Positions 58,809 to 64,000 of a stretch of DNA of 64,000 nt are shown one piece after another; the stretch's first letter is position 1, and each line of letters begins with the position of its first letter. Made by a program: the position numbers and the translations under genes. The stretch is from positions 1-64,000 of the forward strand of contig CAYSAI010000001.1 of NCBI GenBank assembly GCA_964428975.1, written 5' to 3'. This DNA comes from JAGOUA01 sp964428975. Its GTDB lineage: Bacteria; Patescibacteriota; Patescibacteriia; 2-12-FULL-60-25. Under the pieces are notes generated by a model, which saw only the letters and a list, made by a program, of their open reading frames with translations, did no database searches and was not told the DNA's origin.

Positions 58809-59561
58809 CTATTTCTTACTCCACGCATCAAACGCCTTGAGCACCTCAAGCGGAATCGCGAATACGACGGTATTTGACTGATCGCTCGAGATATCGTTGA
58901 TCGAATTCAGCGTACGCAGATGAAGCGCTCCTGGGCTTGAAGAGAGAATTTCTGCCGCTTGTCGCAGGTTCTCGGCAGCCGCGATTTCTCCTTCAGAACT
59001 AATGATCACCGCGCGACGCTCACGCTCTGCCTCGGCCTGTTTGCCGATCGTACGCTGCATATCTTCTGGAAGCGAGATATCCTTCAGCTCAACCCCCTGC
59101 ACATCGATCCCCCAACTCGTCGTATGTGCCGCGATGAGCTGCATAATACGGTCAGACGCTTGATCGCGCTGCGAAAGAAGCTCGTCGAGCGTCAGCTCAC
59201 CCACCACGTTACGCATCGTCGTTTGCGCAAGCTGCGAAGCCGCGTTCCACACGTTCTCCACCTCGTTGATCGAACGTCCCGCATCCACAATTTTGTAGTA
59301 AATAACCGCGTTTATTTTACACGACACGTTATCCTTCGTAATAGCTTCTTGATACGGTACCTCTACCGCTTTCGTGCGCATGTCTACTTTTGTCATCGAT
59401 TGAAGCACGGGGATCACGATTCGCCATCCGGGCTCCGCAATGCTGGAAAATTTCCCAAACATATACTTCACGCCACGTTCGTATTGATTCACCTGTCGAA
59501 TGGATACGAGAAGGAGAATACCCACGATCCAAAACACAGACGTATAGAGGAATTCAATCAT
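58809..59561 (-). CDS. Stomatin/slipin-like SPFH (Band 7) protein
   Basis: A 250-aa membrane-anchored protein. The N-terminal span is SVFWIVGILLLVSIRQV. The SPFH domain shows VNQYERGVKYMFGKFSSIAEPGWRIVIPVLQSMTKVDMRTKAVEVPYQEAITKDNVSCKINAVIYYKI and GVELKDISLPEDMQRTIGKQAEAERERRAVIISSEGE, with its C-terminal coiled coil. Such proteins organise membrane microdomains. It has its own start at 59561, with no nfeD-type partner protease visible. Confidence 0.93.
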   Translation of the reverse strand: MIEFLYTSVFWIVGILLLVSIRQVNQYERGVKYMFGKFSSIAEPGWRIVIPVLQSMTKVDMRTKAVEVPYQEAITKDNVSCKINAVIYYKIVDAGRSINEVENVWNAASQLAQTTMRNVVGELTLDELLSQRDQASDRIMQLIAAHTTSWGIDVQGVELKDISLPEDMQRTIGKQAEAERERRAVIISSEGEIAAAENLRQAAEILSSSPGALHLRTLNSINDISSDQSNTVVFAIPLEVLKAFDAWSKK

Positions 59562-59590
59562 AGTACGTTCTTTATAGCGAAAACACGCAT

Positions 59591-59625
59591 AAAAGAAAAG
59601 CCCCCTGCACCAAATGGTGCGGGGG
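59591..59625 (-). terminator. Terminator of the TPR-like secreted protein gene
   Basis: CCCCCGCACC-ATTT-GGTGCAGGGGG on the minus strand is followed by CTTTTCTTTT. Confidence 0.85.
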
Positions 59626-60543
59626 TTAGAATCGACCGACGAGAGAGAGCCCACCGAGTGTGGGCACGATCGCAACGCGGCGTGTCGGTCTCGTGAAAAA
59701 CAGCACCGTACCAACACCGATCGCGACCGCACCAACACCGAGAGATACGCCCGCACTGATTCCTGCGGCGTTTGCGGCACGTTCGGCTCTGCCTGAATCT
59801 TGCGAAGACCGATCGAGCGCATCGCCCCTCGCCCACAGCGAGTAGACACCGAACCCAAGGCTCGCTGCACCCACGCTCCAGAGCGTCCACGACAGCACCG
59901 GAATCGGACGTGTGTCGCGAACACGAGGACGAACGAGAAGCGCTTGACGATGCCGCACTTCCGCGAGAGCGAGCCTCACTGAATCACGAAAGACTTCCTC
60001 CATGAGTACCTCTTGCGATCCGATCGTCGTCGTTGAACGAGCACGGATCTGGGCATGAAGCGGATGTCCTTCGAGAAGACGAAATTCCTCGACTGACACA
60101 TGAAACATTTGAACAACGGGCGGAACCGGCACAGGAATAGGGAGCGGAACCGGCACAGGAACCGGAACGGGCGTCACCCCATGATGCAGAGCCGCCTCAA
60201 GACGAACGATCGCAGGAAGCGCCTGCCGAAGCACCGTATCGTGGTCCGCGCAGGAAGCGATTTGAATCCGGCGGTAGACCGCGAGCGCAGCCGTTGCATC
60301 AGGCACTCGTTCGAGAGCGAGCGCTCCGTTGAACAGCAGCGCGCAGGATGGACTTGAATTGAACGCGAGAAGGAAGAGCCGTGATGCCTCGCGCGGACTC
60401 CCACTCAACTGCCCCATCGCCGCCTGCGTGTAGCAAGAGGCACGCTGCCTCGGATTTCCTCGAAGGCACGGGTCTTCTTGTGCAAAAGCGAACCCCGGAA
60501 CGAGACACGCGATACACGTAAGAACGAAAACGAGCTTCTTCAT
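59626..60543 (-). CDS. Secreted or anchored repeat-linker protein, 305 aa
   Basis: A signal peptide (KKLVFVLTCIACLVPGFAFAQ) follows an AAAGGAGG site. Residues 35-115 form a helical TPR-like segment (LSGSPREASRLFLLAFNSSPSCALLFNGALALERVPDATAALAVYRRI) with Cys residues at regular places. A Val/Pro repeat (PVPVPVPVPLPIPVPVPP) follows. The rest has a beta-rich module and one to two hydrophobic segments near the end (TLWSVGAASLGFGVYSLWA, AAGISAGVSLGVGAVAIGVGTVLFF). Function unknown. Strong promoter at 60583-60612. Confidence 0.7.
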   Translation of the reverse strand: MKKLVFVLTCIACLVPGFAFAQEDPCLRGNPRQRASCYTQAAMGQLSGSPREASRLFLLAFNSSPSCALLFNGALALERVPDATAALAVYRRIQIASCADHDTVLRQALPAIVRLEAALHHGVTPVPVPVPVPLPIPVPVPPVVQMFHVSVEEFRLLEGHPLHAQIRARSTTTIGSQEVLMEEVFRDSVRLALAEVRHRQALLVRPRVRDTRPIPVLSWTLWSVGAASLGFGVYSLWARGDALDRSSQDSGRAERAANAAGISAGVSLGVGAVAIGVGTVLFFTRPTRRVAIVPTLGGLSLVGRF

Positions 60544-60582
60544 GGCGTTCCTCCTTTTGTTAGGAGCCGAGAAGATGTGGCT

Positions 60583-60612
60583 ATATTAAGCGAAAAATCT
60601 TGCTTTTGTCAA
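60583..60612 (-). promoter_or_regulatory. Promoter for the 305-aa secreted protein
   Basis: TTGACA (60607-60612), 18 bases, TAATAT (60583-60588) on the minus strand. Confidence 0.65.
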
Positions 60613-60635
60613 GAAAACCCCGCTTTTCAGCGGGG
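60613..60635 (-). terminator. Terminator of tRNA-Arg
   Basis: CCCCGCT-GAAA-AGCGGGG is followed by TTTTC on the minus strand. Confidence 0.85.
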
Positions 60636-60644
60636 TGGTATTCA

Positions 60645-60719
60645 TGGTGCTCCCAGATGGAATCGAACCATCATCCACAGCTTAGAAGGCTGCTGCACTC
60701 TCCGTTGTGCTATGGGAAC
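60645..60719 (-). tRNA. tRNA-Arg (TCT)
   Basis: A cloverleaf on the minus strand: acceptor GTTCCCA/TGGGAGC (one G-T pair), anticodon stem GCAGC/GCTGT with loop CTTCTAA (anticodon TCT), T loop TTCGATT, discriminator A, encoded CCA. Confidence 0.92.
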
Positions 60720-60728
60720 AGAAAAAGA

Positions 60729-61268
60729 TCACTCTTTGAGCCAATTCTTGATGGTTTTGAGCTCTTCGTCAAGTTCATCCATCGTTGCTCGAAGTCTTTT
60801 CGCTCGATGCCATGCTTGATAACCGCTCACAAGCTTCTCGATTGCCACGATAAGCACGATCGCAAGCACGAACTTCCACGCCACTGCCCAAGAGAATACG
60901 GGTAGGTCGGAAAGCACCGAAAGTGCCGTTGAAGAGGGAATATACGTAGAAAGATCAAGCACCACACTACGTCCAATGGGTGACGGTAAAGGAATGGTGA
61001 TGGACTTCGCCTGTTCAAGCCACATCGCCAGTTGAACAAGCTTCGTATAGATGAGCACCAAAAAGACTAAACTTACCGCCGTAGAGAGCACTGTACGTAT
61101 CGATGAAATCACCTCAACACGCACAGCGTCTTGCACACTTTCACAGAGCAGTTTTTCTCGTTCAAGATGACGAAGCTCAAGCCAGAGAAGCGGCTTTTTT
61201 AGGAGAGGCTGACCCTTGAACAGCTCCTGCAACGATTGGAGATCTTTTGAAACGGAGGATAGTGTCAT
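60729..61268 (-). CDS. Hypothetical membrane protein, 179 aa
   Basis: I do not recognise this protein. Two spans (ISSIRTVLSTAVSLVFLVLIYTKLVQLAMWL and FSWAVAWKFVLAIVLIVAIEKLVSGY) are separated by a polar loop. The end is a charged helix (RLRATMDELDEELKTIKNWLKE). I start at MTLSSVSKDLQSL, 4 bases after the stop of the 371-aa gene, which indicates co-transcription. Confidence 0.6.
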   Translation of the reverse strand: MTLSSVSKDLQSLQELFKGQPLLKKPLLWLELRHLEREKLLCESVQDAVRVEVISSIRTVLSTAVSLVFLVLIYTKLVQLAMWLEQAKSITIPLPSPIGRSVVLDLSTYIPSSTALSVLSDLPVFSWAVAWKFVLAIVLIVAIEKLVSGYQAWHRAKRLRATMDELDEELKTIKNWLKE

Positions 61269-61272
61269 AGAT

Positions 61273-62388
61273 TTAGGCAGGAAACGAGACGCGGTGCGCC
61301 CAACGCTCACAGAGCGCGACAAACTCTTTTGGAGGAACACCCTCTTCAGAAGAGGTAAATCGCGGATCTTCTATCTGCATCCCTTGGTCGAGAAGACGTT
61401 TGATAATCGCCTGCACGCGCTTCGCTTGATGCAGTTGCCGCACCAGCTCTCCCACGCGCTCTTCAAGACTTGCGAGAGCTGTTTTTATGTGTACCTCTTC
61501 TTCAGGCGTTATCGTTCCTTCTAACATGTGCGCAGTATACTGTTGTCGTTGATGAAGTTTTACTTCTCGACGGGCGATCAACGCAATGGTCGGATGCATA
61601 TCTTGAAAAATCGCCTGTATATACCACCCTTGATGTTGCTCGGCATGAAGCGTTTCGAGGAGTGTTTGTAGGTATTCTTGTGATTCTTCTTGCGAACGGG
61701 ACACACGATCGTGTCCTATCCGCGCTTCTTCGCCAAGGGCATACGCCTCTCGCGCATCACGAACGAATGCGGCACGCTCAAGCCGCGAAGAAGGTATTGG
61801 CGCAAGAACGAGTGCTCCACGATCAAGACACACTCCCGTTGGTTTGAGCTCTTGCGCCTCTGCTACGGAAAGAACACACACCCCTAAAAACCCACGAAGC
61901 GTATTGATAAGATCCATCGCTCCGGATTCGAACGCATAGGCAGACCACGTCATACCCTCCTCAAGCGCGAGCTCGTCAAGATGTCGTACCCATGCTGGAT
62001 GTTGCGCCACCATAAGGCGAAACACCTCAAACACCCGCTGTACCTGTTTATCGAGCATTTTCGTATCCACTCCCCATCGATCTTCGATCGGTGCGGACAC
62101 GGCGCTGAGTGGACGATGGCACAAATATTGAAGAAGATCGTGATACGCAAACGCCGCTCGCCCTTGCAAATCCCAAGAAAGATGCACAGATCGCGCTTTG
62201 ATCTCTTCGCGACAGCCTTGCATCCACGAGGAAAAAAGTTTGGCGAGAAACACGTGTACCTCTGGTGAGACCTGATGTATTTTTGTATGAAGCGGAAGTT
62301 CGCGCGCAAGCCGAAGCGCAATCGCTGATTCAATCACCCGATAATCCTCATCAGGAATAGTTCTTTTTTCTTGCGAACCAAAGGACAT
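61273..62388 (-). CDS. Hypothetical helical protein, 371 aa
   Basis: I do not recognise this protein. It is predicted mostly helical and soluble (DEDYRVIESAIALRLARELPLH, IYQEIL-like helices, EEEVHIKTALASLEERVGELVRQLHQAKRVQAIIKRLLDQG near the C-terminus). No catalytic motif stands out. It lies between the Xer recombinase and the 179-aa membrane protein, all on the same strand. Confidence 0.6.
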   Translation of the reverse strand: MSFGSQEKRTIPDEDYRVIESAIALRLARELPLHTKIHQVSPEVHVFLAKLFSSWMQGCREEIKARSVHLSWDLQGRAAFAYHDLLQYLCHRPLSAVSAPIEDRWGVDTKMLDKQVQRVFEVFRLMVAQHPAWVRHLDELALEEGMTWSAYAFESGAMDLINTLRGFLGVCVLSVAEAQELKPTGVCLDRGALVLAPIPSSRLERAAFVRDAREAYALGEEARIGHDRVSRSQEESQEYLQTLLETLHAEQHQGWYIQAIFQDMHPTIALIARREVKLHQRQQYTAHMLEGTITPEEEVHIKTALASLEERVGELVRQLHQAKRVQAIIKRLLDQGMQIEDPRFTSSEEGVPPKEFVALCERWAHRVSFPA

Positions 62389-62450
62389 ATGAATGAGTGT
62401 ACACGATTTTCTCTTGATGCGGAACGAGCTTTTTTTCAGGTGCTATCAGT

Positions 62451-62470
62451 AGGATTTACACGTTTGGATG
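62451..62470 (+). repeat. TTACRCGTTTGGAT element end at the 3' side of the xer gene
   Basis: AGGATTTACACGTTTGGATG contains the TAA stop of the Xer recombinase (minus strand). The last residues (SHPNV) are encoded by it. No inverted partner is near. Confidence 0.6.
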
Positions 62471-63421
62471 AGATGGTTCGTCCTGTTGAAGCCCGTGAAA
62501 CGCTTTATGCACGTCACGAAGTTGTCTGTTGGTGATATGTGTATACACCTGCGTCGTTGTGATTGATGTATGTCCAAGCAAGCTCTGCACACTACGAATA
62601 TCCGCGCCGTTCATGAGCAAGTCCGTCGCAAACGAATGACGAAGCGTATGCGGCGAAACCTTTTTTGGAATACCTACAGCCGTGGCGTAATGCCGCACGA
62701 GACGCTCAATCGAACGTGGCGTGAGTGGACCCGTTTCTCTATTCATGTCTTTGATATCGTTTGGATCGGGCGCGGCGCGATCATGTCGAATGAACAATGC
62801 CTCGTTTTCATCATCACGCATGTCGAGATACGCTTTAATACACACACGCGATCGTTCCGAAAGAAACACAATGCGTAACTTATCCCCTTTTCCACGAAGA
62901 GACATCTCATCGCGCTTCAAGTTGATCCCTTTTCGTTCGAGCGCCGAAAGTTCGCTCACACGCATACCCGTCGAGAAGAAGAGTTCGAGAATCGCCTTGT
63001 CGCGTGCGCGAATAATCGGACGAGCATCAATCGTATCCGGCGCTTTCAATAAACGGTCGAGGTCTTCATGCTCAAGAAAACTCACTTCGCGTGTGCCTTG
63101 TTTCGCTAGCTCGATCTTTTCTGGAGAAAAACAGGGTATATCGTGTTTCTGCAAGAACCGTAAGAACGAACGCAAAGCAATGAGATGATAGTTTTGCGTC
63201 GATTTACGTAGAGTTCCGTTCTCACGATTTTCAAGTCTGTTCAGATACAAACGAAACTTGTGAATCATATCAAGATCGATCGCATTCGGCGCAGGATCTT
63301 TTGCCCAATCACTAAATCGTTCTAAATAAAACGTATAGTTGCGAATAGTGAGCGGCGAACGTCCTTTCTCTATCTCGATATACTCAAGAAACGTTCGAAA
63401 ATAGGACGAAATCTTTTTCAT
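62456..63421 (-). CDS. Tyrosine recombinase, XerC/XerD/XerA-like
   Basis: A 321-aa site-specific recombinase. The N-terminal SAM-like domain (SSYFRTFLEYIEIEKGRSPLTIRNYTFYLERFSDWAK) precedes the catalytic domain. The active Arg is in FSTGMRVSELSAL. HTLRHSFATDLLMNGADIRSVQSLLGHTSITTTQVYTH contains the His-x2-Arg, His and the nucleophile Tyr. It probably resolves chromosome dimers at a dif site; CPR genomes often have a single Xer. I start at MKKISSYF, two residues after an alternative ATG. Confidence 0.92.
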   Translation of the reverse strand: MKKISSYFRTFLEYIEIEKGRSPLTIRNYTFYLERFSDWAKDPAPNAIDLDMIHKFRLYLNRLENRENGTLRKSTQNYHLIALRSFLRFLQKHDIPCFSPEKIELAKQGTREVSFLEHEDLDRLLKAPDTIDARPIIRARDKAILELFFSTGMRVSELSALERKGINLKRDEMSLRGKGDKLRIVFLSERSRVCIKAYLDMRDDENEALFIRHDRAAPDPNDIKDMNRETGPLTPRSIERLVRHYATAVGIPKKVSPHTLRHSFATDLLMNGADIRSVQSLLGHTSITTTQVYTHITNRQLRDVHKAFHGLQQDEPSHPNV

Positions 63422-63541
63422 ACACACAGTATCTCACAGAAGCACAAGCGTCGCAAAAGTATGGAACATGGTACATGTCCGGTGAAAAAGTATTCCATAC
63501 TTTTTCTCTCGTATCAACCATGCTACACTTCTCCCAACGTT

Positions 63542-64000
63542 ATGCCCGCTCCTTCCCATCCACCGCTCTATCGCGTGATTTTTCATGAGGCACTTTCTAC
63601 GGCGTGGCATCATCCACATCTGTGGGTATTCGCGCTTTTTGCAGGACTTCTCATGACGGGCGGTATGTACGATGTGTTGTTTCGTTCGCTTGGCGAGCTT
63701 GGCGTGCAAGCAACGACGCTCCTCGCAGGAACCGACACGTCGTTTGTGCAAAGTTTTCTTCACTGGATGATGCAACCCATGGAAGAGATGTCTGCCATTT
63801 TTGGCGTTCTTGGGGTGATCGGTCGTCTTCAAGGTCTTCTTGCTGCGCTGCTTCTCGTTCTTCTCGTGGGAGGCGCATCCGTCATCGCTCAAGGCGCGCT
63901 CGTGTATGGTCTTGGCATTCGTCATCGAGGGCAACTCCCGAGCTTCCATGCCTGTCTCACCATAGGCGCGCGCTTTTTTTGGAAAACGGCGTTTCTCAAC
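63542..64000 (+). CDS. Membrane protein, N-terminal part, cut off by the window end
   Basis: The frame is open from ATG 63542 to the window edge (about 153 residues so far). Four or more hydrophobic stretches are seen (HLWVFALFAGLLMTGGMYDVLF, AIFGVLGVIGRLQGLLAALLLVLLVGGASVIAQGALVYGLG). No family is recognised. Divergent from the xer gene. Confidence 0.65.
   Translation, partial: MPAPSHPPLYRVIFHEALSTAWHHPHLWVFALFAGLLMTGGMYDVLFRSLGELGVQATTLLAGTDTSFVQSFLHWMMQPMEEMSAIFGVLGVIGRLQGLLAALLLVLLVGGASVIAQGALVYGLGIRHRGQLPSFHACLTIGARFFWKTAFLN

Noticed and set aside
59562..59924. 120-residue N-terminal extension of the stomatin-like protein
   Set aside because: It lies opposite the 305-aa secreted protein gene and across its terminator. 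The SPFH protein starts at its own membrane segment.
1..64000. CRISPR array
   Set aside because: No regularly spaced direct repeats of 24-40 bases were seen.

Overview
The window reads as a bacterial chromosome segment from a member of the Patescibacteria (Candidate Phyla Radiation), most like a Parcubacteria-type lineage. The reasons are indirect. Genes are tightly packed with many stop/start overlaps. Many proteins are small hypotheticals. One secreted protein (6995-8572) ends in a module I associate with Parcubacteria surface proteins. A VirD4/TraG-like ATPase stands without a conjugation locus, polymer-surface genes (CapA, GerMN/Gmad2, He_PIG repeats, MltG) are present, and there is no biosynthetic operon. 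TGA behaves as a stop codon (for example in nth), so Gly recoding of TGA is unlikely. No rRNA, tmRNA, RNase P RNA or CRISPR array was seen.

Layout. 1-4.8 kb: end of a glycosyltransferase, unknown genes, tRNA-Gln and two inverted-repeat elements. 4.8-8.6 kb: groES-groEL with a CIRCE operator, and a secreted He_PIG protein. 8.6-16 kb: SNF2/SWIM helicase, MutY, and the rsmI-metG-tatD operon. 16-25.2 kb: lipoprotein and coiled-coil membrane protein; then, on the minus strand, a VirD4-like ATPase operon, dnaX, a PRC-barrel protein, a nucleotidyltransferase, an O-antigen-ligase-like protein, and rplJ-rplL with a structured leader. 25.3-29.96 kb: Spherulin-4-like protein, then an island of tandem ~1.25 kb cassettes ending at tRNA-Ile. 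30-40.3 kb: minus-strand housekeeping and cell-surface operons (oxidoreductase, ppa, RelE-type toxin/antitoxin, holin-like protein, xseB-xseA, CapA, GerMN; a 548-aa unknown; spermidine-synthase-like, C39 peptidase, cyclophilin). 40.5-48.8 kb: a GC-rich orphan gene, an archaeal-type AdoMet synthetase, UvrD/PcrA, MltG, Nth and GpmI. 48.8-55.5 kb: GC-rich single-gene hypothetical units, tRNA-Pro, a cold-shock protein and a DUF4407-like coiled-coil membrane protein. 55.6-64 kb: TrmB-like regulator, TehB-like methyltransferase, Fic protein with a palindromic promoter region, tRNA-His, stomatin-like protein, tRNA-Arg, a Xer recombinase and the start of a membrane protein.

Two kinds of genes are interleaved. 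Housekeeping genes sit in compact overlapping operons. A second set of unrecognised proteins (459, 40524, 44653, 48870, 51659, 52189, 54653, 55102, 59626) are single-gene units with strong Shine-Dalgarno sites. Most have near-consensus TTGACA promoters and several are clearly more GC-rich than their neighbours.

The least explained features are: (i) the tandem cassettes at 27.3-29.96 kb, each with a standalone Recombinase-domain protein, an unknown opposing gene, and a terminator plus tRNA-3'-end-like junction; (ii) a family of short inverted-repeat elements with core TTACRCGTTTGGAT (seven ends); and (iii) a palindromic repeat with CCCCTCTCC arms that reads into coding frames and probably serves as a terminator.
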